Shown here: one piece after another, positions 1 through 9,159 of the stretch
How positions within the stretch are numbered: the stretch's first letter is position 1
Layout: every line of letters starts with the position of its first letter
Source of the DNA: Caulobacter sp.
Lineage (GTDB): Bacteria > Pseudomonadota > Alphaproteobacteria > Caulobacterales > Caulobacteraceae
DNA length: 34,596 nucleotides
Assembly (NCBI GenBank): GCA_017744495.1
Contig: JAGIBE010000221.1
Coordinates: 1 to 34,596, forward strand
Direction: 5' to 3'
Position numbers and translations under genes: made by a program
Notes under the pieces: generated by a model
Seen by the model: only the letters and a program-made list of their open reading frames with translations
The model's database searches: none
Told to the model about the DNA's origin: nothing

Positions 1-2
1 CC

Positions 3-1067
3 TATGAACGCATCCACGACAAGGACCGAGCCAGCGGCTCGAGCTCCACCGCCGACGGGGTCGGCGCCACGGGCAATGTGGGCCGTGAGATGTTCAACAT
101 CCTCGAGGAAGTGAAATTCCCCGTGGACAAGATGCATGCGATCGCGAGCCGCAAATCCATCGGCGTGGAAGTCTCGTTCGGCAGCCAGACCATTCGCTGC
201 GAGGATCTGGAGACCTTCGATTTCTCGACCGTCGACCTGGTGCTGATGAGCGCCGGCGGCTCGATCGCCAAGGCGTGGGGCGAGAAGATCGGCGCGGCCG
301 GTCCGATCGTCATCGACAACAGCTCGCATTTCCGCATGGACCCGGACGTGCCGCTGGTCGTGCCGGAAGTGAACCCGGACGCGGTCAACGCCATCCCCAA
401 GAACATCATCGCCAACCCTAACTGCTCGACGGCGCAGCTGGTGGTGGTGCTCAAGCCTCTGCACGACGAGGCCAAGATCAAGCGGGTGGTCGTCTCGACC
501 TACCAGTCGGTCTCGGGCGCGGGCAAGGAAGGTATGGACGAGCTGTGGGACCAGACCAAGGGCGTCTACGTCCTGGGCGCGCCCGAGCCCAAGAAGTTCA
601 CCAAGCAGATCGCCTTCAACGTCATTCCGCACATCGACGTCTTCATGGAAGACGGTTTCACCAAGGAAGAGTGGAAGATGGTGGCGGAGACCAAGAAGAT
701 CATCGACCCGTCGATCAAGCTGGTCGCCACCTGCGTGCGCGTGCCGGTGATGGTGGGCCACTCCGAAGCGGTGAACATCGAGTTCGAGACCCCGCTGGAC
801 GAGGATGAAGTCCGCGAGATCCTGCGCGACGCCGACGGCGTGGTGGTGGTCGATAAGCGCGAGGACGGCGGCTACATCACGCCTAAGGAAGCGGCCGGCG
901 AGTTCCCGGTCTATGTCTCGCGCATCCGCACCGACCCCACTGTCGAGAATGGGATCGCCCTCTGGTGCGTGGCCGACAACCTCCGAAAAGGGGCGGCCCT
1001 GAACGCCGTGCAGATCGCCCAGCTGCTGCATGAAAAGGGCCTGCTGAAGCAGAAGGCTCTGGCTTAA
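3..1067 (+). CDS. asd: Aspartate-semialdehyde dehydrogenase, 5' end incomplete or altered
   Basis: Makes aspartate semialdehyde from aspartyl phosphate in the cytosol, for lysine/diaminopimelate, threonine and methionine synthesis. The NADP-binding loop GATGNVG is read at about 63-80. The active-site cysteine is in the NPNCSTAQ motif (codon 423-425), and the substrate-binding stretch RVPVMVGHSEA follows near 740-772. The stop is at 1065-1067. The frame stays open to the left edge, so no start codon is visible. A GTG at 78 would remove the dinucleotide-binding loop and cannot be the true start. Residues before VGATG read SGSSSTADG instead of the hydrophobic first beta strand expected in this family (usually close to a VAVVGATG pattern), so the first ~58 bases may not be native asd sequence. 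Identity of the rest is secure. Confidence 0.93.
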   Translation, partial: YERIHDKDRASGSSSTADGVGATGNVGREMFNILEEVKFPVDKMHAIASRKSIGVEVSFGSQTIRCEDLETFDFSTVDLVLMSAGGSIAKAWGEKIGAAGPIVIDNSSHFRMDPDVPLVVPEVNPDAVNAIPKNIIANPNCSTAQLVVVLKPLHDEAKIKRVVVSTYQSVSGAGKEGMDELWDQTKGVYVLGAPEPKKFTKQIAFNVIPHIDVFMEDGFTKEEWKMVAETKKIIDPSIKLVATCVRVPVMVGHSEAVNIEFETPLDEDEVREILRDADGVVVVDKREDGGYITPKEAAGEFPVYVSRIRTDPTVENGIALWCVADNLRKGAALNAVQIAQLLHEKGLLKQKALA

Positions 1068-1076
1068 GAACGACCT

Positions 1077-1117
1077 CTCGTCGTCCTCCGCCAGGTTCCT
1101 GAGCGGAGGACGACGAG
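1077..1117 (+). terminator. Hairpin terminator after asd
   Basis: A perfect 15-bp stem (1077-1091 with 1103-1117) encloses an 11-nt loop, 9 nt after the asd stop. It is very GC-rich but is followed only by ATTTCC rather than a T run. It may act as a weak intrinsic terminator or as an mRNA 3'-end stabiliser. Confidence 0.6.
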
Positions 1118-1212
1118 ATTTCCACCTTCGGGACCGGATTTCGCGCCCTCCGCAAGAAGCGGATCGACGACGCGCATTCCATCTGTCACGTGACCCCGAA
1201 AGGTGACGCTTC

Positions 1213-2118
1213 ATGGTTCCTCCCAGTTCCCCGACCGAGAGCAAGTCCGCCTACATCGCCGGCGTGGGCTGCTACGCCCTATGGGGCTTCCTGCCGCTGT
1301 ACTTCCACCTGCTGCACCAGATGGGCGTCGGTTCGTGGGAGATGATCGCTCACCGCACGATGTGGTCGGTGCTGTGGGCCGGCGGGCTGGTGGTGCTCAG
1401 CAAGCAGGGCGGCCAGGTGGCGGCGGTGCTGCGCCAGCCGCGCACCCTGCTGCTGCTGCTGCTGTCGACCCTGGCGATCTTCAGCAACTGGACGATCTAT
1501 GTCTTCGCCGTCAACGCCAGCCACGTGATCGAGGCCAGCCTCGGCTACTACATCAACCCGCTGATGAACATGGCGGCCGGGGCGCTGCTGTTCCGTGAGC
1601 GGATGAGCATCGAAGGCAAGGTCGCCATCGGCCTGGCCGCCGTGGGGGTGGCGATCCAGACGATCGCCCTGGGCCACCTGCCCGTGGTGTCGCTGGGCCT
1701 GGCCCTGACCTTCTGCGTGTACGCCATCCTGCGCAAGCAGGTGAAGGCCGACGCCCAGACGGGCCTCTTCATCGAGTGCGCCTACCTGGCCCTGCCGGGC
1801 CTGGCGTATGTCTGGCATCTGCAAGCAACGGGGGCGGGGCACTTCGCGACCGGCGTACCGGTGAGCGCGCTCTTGATGCTGGCCGGCCCGGCCACCGTCG
1901 TGCCCCTGGCCCTGTTCGCCTGGTCGGCGCGCCGCCTGCCGCTGAGCGCCGTCGGCTTCCTGCAGTTCATCGCCCCGACGATCCAGTTCCTGCTGGGCGT
2001 CGCCCTGGGCGAGGCGTTCACGCCGCTGCGGGCCCTGTCGTTCGTGTTCATCTGGCTGGGCGTGGCGACCTTCGCCTATGGGGCCTGGAAGCGTACGCGG
2101 GTGGTCGCCGCGGTGTAG
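1213..2118 (+). CDS. rarD: RarD-type EamA/DMT permease
   Basis: Inner-membrane protein of the drug/metabolite transporter superfamily, 301 residues. It has about ten hydrophobic helices and the RarD N-terminal signature (CYALWGFLPLYF at about residue 20, then EMIAHRTMWS). A second RarD-like block (SHVIEASLGYYINPLM) starts near residue 103. The family is named from chloramphenicol sensitivity in Pseudomonas, and its natural substrate is not settled. The ATG start is supported by the purine-rich AAAGGTGA 6 nt upstream. The gene stands alone after asd, with the asd hairpin between them, and the MFS gene follows 40 nt downstream on the same strand, so they may be co-transcribed. Confidence 0.85.
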   Translation: MVPPSSPTESKSAYIAGVGCYALWGFLPLYFHLLHQMGVGSWEMIAHRTMWSVLWAGGLVVLSKQGGQVAAVLRQPRTLLLLLLSTLAIFSNWTIYVFAVNASHVIEASLGYYINPLMNMAAGALLFRERMSIEGKVAIGLAAVGVAIQTIALGHLPVVSLGLALTFCVYAILRKQVKADAQTGLFIECAYLALPGLAYVWHLQATGAGHFATGVPVSALLMLAGPATVVPLALFAWSARRLPLSAVGFLQFIAPTIQFLLGVALGEAFTPLRALSFVFIWLGVATFAYGAWKRTRVVAAV

Positions 2119-2158
2119 GCGGGGTGACGGAGGGGGCGTCCTGCGCCATCCTCCGCCC

Positions 2159-3577
2159 ATGACCGGACCGGCGCCCCCTCCCTGCGACGAAGGACTCATC
2201 CGGAGCCGGCCGGCGGCCGAAGCCTCCGCGCCCCGCAAGCGCCTGGCCCTGGCCGCCACGGTGCTGGGCTCGAGCATGGCCTTCATCGACGGCTCGGTGG
2301 TCAATGTCGCCCTGCCGGCCATGCGCGCGGCGCTGAAGGCCGACGCCGCTCAAGTGCAGTGGATCGTCAACGCCTACCTTCTGCTGTTGGGCGCCCTAGT
2401 GTTGATCGGCGGCTCCGCGGGCGACCGCTACGGACGCCGCCGGGTGTTCGTGACCGGGATCGGCCTGTTCGCCGCCGCCTCGCTGGGCTGCGCCCTTGCC
2501 CCCGACGCGAGCTGGCTGATCGCCGCCCGCGCCGTGCAGGGAATCGCCGCGGCCATGCTGGTTCCGGCCAGCCTGGCGATCCTGGGCTCGACCTTCGACG
2601 ACCAGGAACGCGGCGGGGCGATCGGAGCCTGGGCAGGCTTTGGCGCAGTGACCACGGCGATCGGGCCGGTGCTGGGCGGCTGGCTGGTGGACCACGTCTC
2701 GTGGCGCGCCATCTTCCTGATCAATATTCCCCTGGCCGTCGCCACCGTCTGGCTAGCCCTGGCGGCGGTGCGCGAGAGCCGCGATCCGGACGTCGAGCGC
2801 CTAGACTGGCGCGGCGCGATCCTGGCCGCCACGGGCCTGGGCGCGGTGACCTGGGGCCTGACGGCGGCGGGCCAGCGCGGCTGGACCAGCCCGGCGGTCT
2901 GGAGCGCCCTGGCGGCCGGGGCGACTCTGCTGGCCGGCTTCGTGGTCAGCCAGGCCCGCGAGAAGCATCCGATGATGCCGCTATCGCTCTACCGCTCGCG
3001 GACCTTCAGCGGCGCGAACCTGCTGACCCTGGCCCTCTATTTCGGCCTGACCGGGGCGCTGTTCTTCCTTCCCTACGAGCTGATCGCCCGGCACGGCTAT
3101 GCAGCGGCCGCCGCCGGCGCGACCCTGCTGCCGTTTTCGCTGGTCATGGGGACCCTGTCGGGCGTCGCCGGACGGCTGGCCGACCGGTTCGGGGCGCGGC
3201 CGATGCTGACAGTCGGACCAATCCTGGCCGGGATCGGCTTCGGCCTATTGGGCGGGCCGTGGGTCGGCTCGGGCTTCTGGATCGGCGTGTTGCCCGGTCT
3301 GCTGACGGTGGCCTTGGGCATGACCGTCGCCGTCGCGCCCTTGACCAATACGGTGATGAGCGCCGTCTCGGCCAGCCACGCCGGGGTCGCCTCGGGGATC
3401 AACAACGCCGTGGCCCGGATCGCCGGCTTGCTGGCCGTGGCGGTGCTCGGCCTGATCTATTTCGCGCCCGGCCCGTCCGGTTACCCATGGGTGATGGCGA
3501 TCAGCGCGGTGACGGCCGTCGTCGCCGGGGTCGTCGGCGCCCTGACGATCGAAGGCAAGCCCCGCGGCAAAGCCTAG
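2159..3577 (+). CDS. MFS exporter, DHA2 (EmrB/QacA) family
   Basis: Putative proton-driven drug or small-molecule exporter of the 14-helix DHA2 family, 472 residues. Motif D1 (DGSVVNVALP, residues 44-53) lies in helix 1. Motif A (GSAGDRYGRRR, about residues 85-95) follows helix 2, and a motif-C-like glycine-rich segment (AIGPVLGGWLVD) is in helix 5. The frame is open further upstream into the rarD tail, but the ATG at 2159 gives a normal short cytoplasmic N-terminus. The substrate cannot be read from sequence. The stop codon shares bases with that of the convergent gene on the other strand (CTAG at 3574-3577). Confidence 0.85.
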   Translation: MTGPAPPPCDEGLIRSRPAAEASAPRKRLALAATVLGSSMAFIDGSVVNVALPAMRAALKADAAQVQWIVNAYLLLLGALVLIGGSAGDRYGRRRVFVTGIGLFAAASLGCALAPDASWLIAARAVQGIAAAMLVPASLAILGSTFDDQERGGAIGAWAGFGAVTTAIGPVLGGWLVDHVSWRAIFLINIPLAVATVWLALAAVRESRDPDVERLDWRGAILAATGLGAVTWGLTAAGQRGWTSPAVWSALAAGATLLAGFVVSQAREKHPMMPLSLYRSRTFSGANLLTLALYFGLTGALFFLPYELIARHGYAAAAAGATLLPFSLVMGTLSGVAGRLADRFGARPMLTVGPILAGIGFGLLGGPWVGSGFWIGVLPGLLTVALGMTVAVAPLTNTVMSAVSASHAGVASGINNAVARIAGLLAVAVLGLIYFAPGPSGYPWVMAISAVTAVVAGVVGALTIEGKPRGKA

Positions 3578-4395
3578 AACCGCTTGGCCACGCCCACCGC
3601 CAGCTCCAGGTCCGGCGTGTTCCGGTTCAGCCCCACATAGGCCGAGGCGTCCAACTGCAGATCCTTGATCGCGGCGGGAGTCCAGGCGGCCGTCAGGTCG
3701 AAGCTAGCCGAGGTGACGTGGCCGGACGGGTCTTGATCGCGGTCGGCCCACAGCTCCACGCCCAGCGCCACCGGCCCGAGCGACCGCCCCACCCCGACCG
3801 CCCCGCCGAAGCCGACGTGACGGCCCGAACCGTCGGCGTCCGGACGGACGTCCACCTCGGGCGATAGCGCCAGGGACCAGTCGGCGTTCAGCGGCAGCGA
3901 GACGGGCGCGATCATCCCGCCCTGCCAGGCGTCGCCGCCGATCCCGTCGGCGCCGGTCGGGGCGACCACGAACGGCTGCAGGGCCACCGAGACCCCGTCG
4001 CCGCCGGGGTTCTTCAGCGACCAGCGCAGGGCCAGGCCCAGGTCGCCGGCGCCCGAGGTTGTGGAGGCCTCGCCGGTGGCGCGATCCTTCTCACGCACAC
4101 GCTCGTGGGCGGTCCAGGTCAATTGGCCCTCGACGGTCGAACCCAGGCCCAGCCGTAGTTCCAGTTGTCCAAAGGCCAAGTCGTCGGTCGAGGTCCCGCC
4201 GCCCCGGCTCCAGCTCCCGTCCGCCACACCCAGCTCCGCCTGGAAGCGGCCGGCGTCCAGGACGCACGGCGGCGAACCCTTGCCAGGCCGGTCGGCGCAG
4301 AAGTCGCGTTCCGCGCCCTCAGCTGAATCCTGGGCGTGGGCCGCGCCCGCCGCCAGCAGCGCCCCGATCGCCAGGAGGCCGACGGCGGTGCGCAT
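3574..4395 (-). CDS. Outer-membrane beta-barrel-like protein (phenol-degradation MetA/transporter type)
   Basis: A 273-residue exported protein. It has a clear signal peptide (cleavage after about residue 21, AHA|QD), then alternating amphipathic strands and a C-terminal phenylalanine (AVGVAKRF), typical of outer-membrane barrels. Overall pattern resembles the family annotated as transporter or MetA pathway of phenol degradation (PF13557), which is an assignment by resemblance only. Two cysteines near the mature N-terminus (FCADRPG and PPCVLD) could form a disulfide. The ATG overlaps the upstream hydrolase stop (TGATG on the minus strand), indicating translational coupling. It is the last gene of the pdxY operon. 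Confidence 0.65.
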   Translation of the reverse strand: MRTAVGLLAIGALLAAGAAHAQDSAEGAERDFCADRPGKGSPPCVLDAGRFQAELGVADGSWSRGGGTSTDDLAFGQLELRLGLGSTVEGQLTWTAHERVREKDRATGEASTTSGAGDLGLALRWSLKNPGGDGVSVALQPFVVAPTGADGIGGDAWQGGMIAPVSLPLNADWSLALSPEVDVRPDADGSGRHVGFGGAVGVGRSLGPVALGVELWADRDQDPSGHVTSASFDLTAAWTPAAIKDLQLDASAYVGLNRNTPDLELAVGVAKRF

Positions 4396-5522
4396 CAGAG
4401 CGCCTCGTAGGCGGCGTTGATCAGCCGCACCGCGCGCGGGTCGCCGATCAGCTCCGAACCCTGCTTATTCATCACATAGGCTCCGGACACGCCGCGCGAC
4501 GGATCGGCGAAGGCGCACGAGCCGCCCCAGCCGCTGTGGCCGAAGGCCTCCGCCGTCGGGCCGTAGAAGAAGTTGGGCGTGTTGCGCATGAAGCCGGCTC
4601 CCCAGCTGATCACATAGGGCAGGACCAGGTCCTGGCCGACGATGCGTTCGGCGCTGGCCTGGGCGATCACGGCCGGCGACAGGACCTGAATCCCGTCCAG
4701 TTCACCGCCCGAGGCCAGGGCGCCCATCAGCCGGGCCAAGGCCGGGGCTGTGGCGTGGCCGTTGGCCGAGGGGATTTCGACGCGACGCCAGTCGGCCGTG
4801 CCGCGACCGCCTGGGGCGGCCCACTTGGTCATGAAGGCGGCCTTCACCGCTTCGTTCATCGCCCCGAACTTGGGCATGGCGGTCGGGCGCATCAGCTCGG
4901 CGCAGCGGGCGTGCTCGCTGTCGGGCAGGCCGATCCAGATATCCAGGTCCAGCGGCTGGGCCAGATCCTCGCGGAGGGCCGTCCCCATGGTCCGGCCGTC
5001 CACGCGGCGGTAGATCTCGCCGGCCGTGAAGCCGAAGGTGATCGGGTGGTAGCCGCTGGCCGAGCCGATCGGCCATAACGGGGCCATGGCGGCCAGCTTG
5101 GCGGTCGTGGCCTGCCAGTCGAACCAGATGGCCGGGTCGGTCTCGTCTGGGAAGCCCGACAGCCCGTCCTGGTGCGACATCACCTGGCCGACCGTGACGT
5201 CCTGCTTGCCGTTCTGGGCGAACTCCGGCCAGACCGAGGCGACGGTCTGGTCGTAGGTCAGCCTGCCCTGGTCGACGAGGCGGGCGATCAGTAGGGCCGC
5301 AACGGCCTTTGTGGTCGAGAACAGCGGCGTCAGGGTGTCGGGCCCGAAGGCGACCTCGCGCTTGCGGTCGGCGAAGCCGCCCATCAGGTCGACCACGACC
5401 TCGCCGTCGATCGCCAGGCTGAACCGCGCGCCGAGCTCGCCTCCATTCTCGAAGTTCGCCGCGAAGGCGTCGCGGACGGCGGAGAAACGGTCGGGGCAGA
5501 AGCCGGTGATATCGACGGTCAT
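4395..5522 (-). CDS. Serine hydrolase, class C beta-lactamase/EstB-like esterase
   Basis: A 375-residue protein of the beta-lactamase-like superfamily (PF00144). The catalytic SxxK is at S69-T-T-K72 and a conserved tyrosine (GYHPITFG, Y158) sits where the YxN base is expected. The SHQDGL segment (about 116) and the HSGWGG segment near the C-terminus also fit the family. There is no signal peptide, so it is probably a cytoplasmic esterase or carboxylesterase and not a periplasmic resistance enzyme. The substrate is unknown. The gene lies 28 nt after pdxY and is translationally coupled to the outer-membrane protein gene downstream. Confidence 0.8.
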   Translation of the reverse strand: MTVDITGFCPDRFSAVRDAFAANFENGGELGARFSLAIDGEVVVDLMGGFADRKREVAFGPDTLTPLFSTTKAVAALLIARLVDQGRLTYDQTVASVWPEFAQNGKQDVTVGQVMSHQDGLSGFPDETDPAIWFDWQATTAKLAAMAPLWPIGSASGYHPITFGFTAGEIYRRVDGRTMGTALREDLAQPLDLDIWIGLPDSEHARCAELMRPTAMPKFGAMNEAVKAAFMTKWAAPGGRGTADWRRVEIPSANGHATAPALARLMGALASGGELDGIQVLSPAVIAQASAERIVGQDLVLPYVISWGAGFMRNTPNFFYGPTAEAFGHSGWGGSCAFADPSRGVSGAYVMNKQGSELIGDPRAVRLINAAYEAL

Positions 5523-5550
5523 GCCCTGGCTCTACACCCGGGCGGCCGCC

Positions 5551-6411
5551 TTAGGCCAGCCGTTCGATCCGCACGGTCGGCGAGGTCTGCTTGATGCGCG
5601 CGGCCATGGCCACGATCGGCAGTTCGGGGGCGTTCCAGATGTTGGCCGCCGTCACGGTCTCGGCCACGCCGCCCACCGCGCGGGCCAGGCCGTACGAGAT
5701 GGTCTGGCCTTCCAGGATCGAGGCGGCGTAGAGGGCGGTCAGCAGATCGCCGGTGCCGCTCGGCGAGCGTTCGGCCTTGGCGTGGGCGGCCAGCCAAGCC
5801 TCCTTGCGGTCGACATAGACCACGCCGATCTCATTTCCTCTGTGTACAGACGACACTAAAGTCGGCTTGCCGAGCAGACGACCGGCGCGCACCGCCGCGT
5901 GTGGGTCGCGCGAGTCGGTCCCGGTCAGGCGCTGCAGCTCCCAGGCGTTGCAAGCCACGACGTCGGCGCGCGGGATCAGGTCGCTGGCGATGGCCTCGGC
6001 CACCTCGGCGGGCACGTAGAGGCCCTTGCCCGCGTCGCCCATGGTCGGATCGACGATCACGGTCGGCTTGCGGGCGGTGGCGCCCTGAGGCGGATTCTGG
6101 CGAGGCGCGGCGCGGACGGCGTCGATGGTCCGAGCCGCGGCGCGCACCTGGGCGGCGCTGGCGAAATAGCCGGTGATGACCATGTCGGTCAGGGCGAATA
6201 GGCCGTTGGCCTCGATGCCGTCCAGCATGCCCTCGACCACCTCGATCGGCGCGGGCGCCCCCCCGGGAATGCCCCAGCCCGGATGGCGGCCGTACAGCAC
6301 GGTCGGCACGACCATCGAGTCGATACGGAACTGCACCAGGGCGGTGGCCTGGGCCGACGCGCCGACCTGGCTGCCGGCGACATGGCTGGAAATGATCAAA
6401 GCGAGCGGCAT
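5551..6411 (-). CDS. pdxY: Pyridoxal kinase
   Basis: Phosphorylates pyridoxal to pyridoxal 5'-phosphate in the cytosolic B6 salvage pathway. The protein has 286 residues, the usual PdxY length. It starts with a ribokinase-fold strand (LALIISSHVAGSQVG), has the GYFASA segment mid-chain, and carries the catalytic GTGD motif (SPSGTGDLLTALYA) with its aspartate base. The frame is open upstream to 6579, but that extension is unlike the family and crosses the ahcY terminator, so the ATG at 6411 is chosen. First gene of a three-gene minus-strand unit with the serine hydrolase and outer-membrane protein. Its promoter should lie in 6412-6545. Confidence 0.9.
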   Translation of the reverse strand: MPLALIISSHVAGSQVGASAQATALVQFRIDSMVVPTVLYGRHPGWGIPGGAPAPIEVVEGMLDGIEANGLFALTDMVITGYFASAAQVRAAARTIDAVRAAPRQNPPQGATARKPTVIVDPTMGDAGKGLYVPAEVAEAIASDLIPRADVVACNAWELQRLTGTDSRDPHAAVRAGRLLGKPTLVSSVHRGNEIGVVYVDRKEAWLAAHAKAERSPSGTGDLLTALYAASILEGQTISYGLARAVGGVAETVTAANIWNAPELPIVAMAARIKQTSPTVRIERLA

Positions 6412-6545
6412 GGCTAGCGGCTTAGCCGAGCATTGGGGACTTGAATAGGGCAAGCTGGGCCATGTTGAGCGGTTCGCCGCATAACGTCGATATCTCTTTG
6501 TCCGAGCATCCCAACCCTTGCTCAACCGCCCCCGGAAACGCCCAA

Positions 6546-6577
6546 GAAAAAGGCCCGCCGCGTTTCCGCGGCGGGCC
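6546..6577 (-). terminator. Rho-independent terminator of ahcY
   Basis: Perfect 11-bp GC stem (6552-6562 with 6567-6577) and a 4-nt loop. On the minus strand it is followed by a run of five T (AAAAA at 6547-6551 on the plus strand). It sits 28 nt past the ahcY stop. Confidence 0.9.
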
Positions 6578-6604
6578 ACTTCCGACTGGCCGTGAGGCGC
6601 AGCC

Positions 6605-7996
<1,392 letters not shown>

Positions 7997-8068
7997 GGTC
8001 GGCTCCTGCGGTCGGGGGATGGTCTTGCGCGGTCTATACCGCGCCCACGCCCTTCTCGCAATTAAGGC

Positions 8069-8084
8069 ATAAGGATTTCTTTAT
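8069..8084. promoter_or_regulatory. Imperfect palindromic operator upstream of ahcY
   Basis: ATAAGGATTTCTTTAT is symmetric at 12 of 16 positions (ATAARGA-WW-TCYTTAT). It is an AT-rich island in GC-rich DNA, about 75 bp upstream of the ahcY start and just downstream of the DUF1176 gene. It resembles operators of ArsR-type regulators of the methionine/SAH cycle, but that link is recalled resemblance, not shown here. Confidence 0.5.
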
Positions 8085-8096
8085 ATGCCAGCCCAG

Positions 8097-9134
8097 CTAA
8101 CGGACGTCGGCGTGGAAGGCCGTCGGCCAGTCGTAGCCGTAGCCCCGGCACACCGGCATGATCGTCCCTTGCGAGGTGGCGAAGACCTCGCCGGTCCAGA
8201 CCCAGTCGGTCGAACTGCCGCAATCCCCGATCCCACGCCCCTTGCTGTAGGACGACAGGATGCGGGCCTTGGGATCGTAGCCGGCGTTGGTGGCCATGCC
8301 GTCGTCAAGGCCTTCGATCGGCGCGAGGGCGGCCTTGCCCGCCTTGTCGACGACCACGAACAGCGAGTCGAAATTGTAGGCCCCGCCGCCGCAGGGGATC
8401 TGCCACAGCACCTTGTCGGCCGACAGGCGCGTGACATCGGGCTTCTGGCCTCCGTCGAACGCCATGTCGCAGTCGGTCTTGCCGGCCAGGGCGAGAACCG
8501 CCGCCGGTGGCTTGGTCGGGAGGCCCGTCTGGGCGACCGCCGGGGCGGGATGCAGGATCGGGACGGGGGGCGGAGCGGGGACGCTGGACGCCGGCGCCGC
8601 GCCCTTGGCGACCATGGCCGTGACCGTGCCGACCCGCTTCTGCTGGTCGTCGGCGTAGCGCAGCGCCGCGACCATACCGGCCAGAGACACCCGGCCCACC
8701 GTCTTGTCGCCGGCCCGGATCGTCAGCTCCGCCCCGTTGCGAGCCGCGCCCAGCAGGGGGCCGACTTGGACGTCATCGAGCACGACAGTGAAGCCGCCGG
8801 CGTCGCCCCCATCGCCGCTCAGCGGCTTGGCCTTGGCCGTCAGAACGACCTTGCCGTCGACCGCCAGCACCGGCGGCTTGCCGCCCAAGACAGCCTCGCT
8901 GTCGGGCTGGTCGATTTCGATTCTGGCCGGGGCGCCGGTCGCTGCGGCGCGGGTCAGGCGTAGGACAGCGGGCAATTCGCTCTCGTCGGACCCGAAACCG
9001 ACCACGGTGCAAGCCCGCAGGTTGTCGCAGATCACCGCCCAGTCCTTGAAGGTCTCGACGCCGTCGGCCTGGGCCGCGCCCGCGCCCAGGAACAGGAAGG
9101 CCGCAAGAGCCAGGGCCAAGCTCGCGAATTTCAT
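8097..9134 (-). CDS. Exported DUF1176-family protein
   Basis: A 345-residue protein with a signal peptide (cleavage after about residue 23, AQA|DG), so it is periplasmic or secreted. The mature start (FKDWAVICDNLRACTVVGF) and the C-terminal region with paired cysteines (DCGSSTDW, PVCRGYGYDW) match the DUF1176 family, whose function is unknown. A proline/alanine-rich linker (about residues 185-205) divides two halves. The upstream ATG option would add 20 residues ahead of the signal peptide. The ATG at 9134 has GGAGG 6 nt upstream and is preferred. It lies 25 nt after the CYTH-CHAD gene, so the two are likely one operon. Confidence 0.8.
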   Translation of the reverse strand: MKFASLALALAAFLFLGAGAAQADGVETFKDWAVICDNLRACTVVGFGSDESELPAVLRLTRAAATGAPARIEIDQPDSEAVLGGKPPVLAVDGKVVLTAKAKPLSGDGGDAGGFTVVLDDVQVGPLLGAARNGAELTIRAGDKTVGRVSLAGMVAALRYADDQQKRVGTVTAMVAKGAAPASSVPAPPPVPILHPAPAVAQTGLPTKPPAAVLALAGKTDCDMAFDGGQKPDVTRLSADKVLWQIPCGGGAYNFDSLFVVVDKAGKAALAPIEGLDDGMATNAGYDPKARILSSYSKGRGIGDCGSSTDWVWTGEVFATSQGTIMPVCRGYGYDWPTAFHADVR

Positions 9135-9159
9135 GCGTCGCCTCCGGAAGGGAGAACCG

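Noticed and set aside
1279..2322. 347-residue open frame on the minus strand
   Set aside because: Antisense to rarD and the MFS gene. Arg/Gln/His-rich without structure.
2359..3867. 502-residue open frame on the plus strand, out of frame with the MFS gene
   Set aside because: A +1 shadow with arginine-rich low-complexity composition. The MFS frame has clear helices and motifs.
7997..8096. Possible SAH or SAM riboswitch in the ahcY leader
   Set aside because: No conserved SAH- or SAM-riboswitch core is recognisable. A protein operator explains the visible symmetry better.
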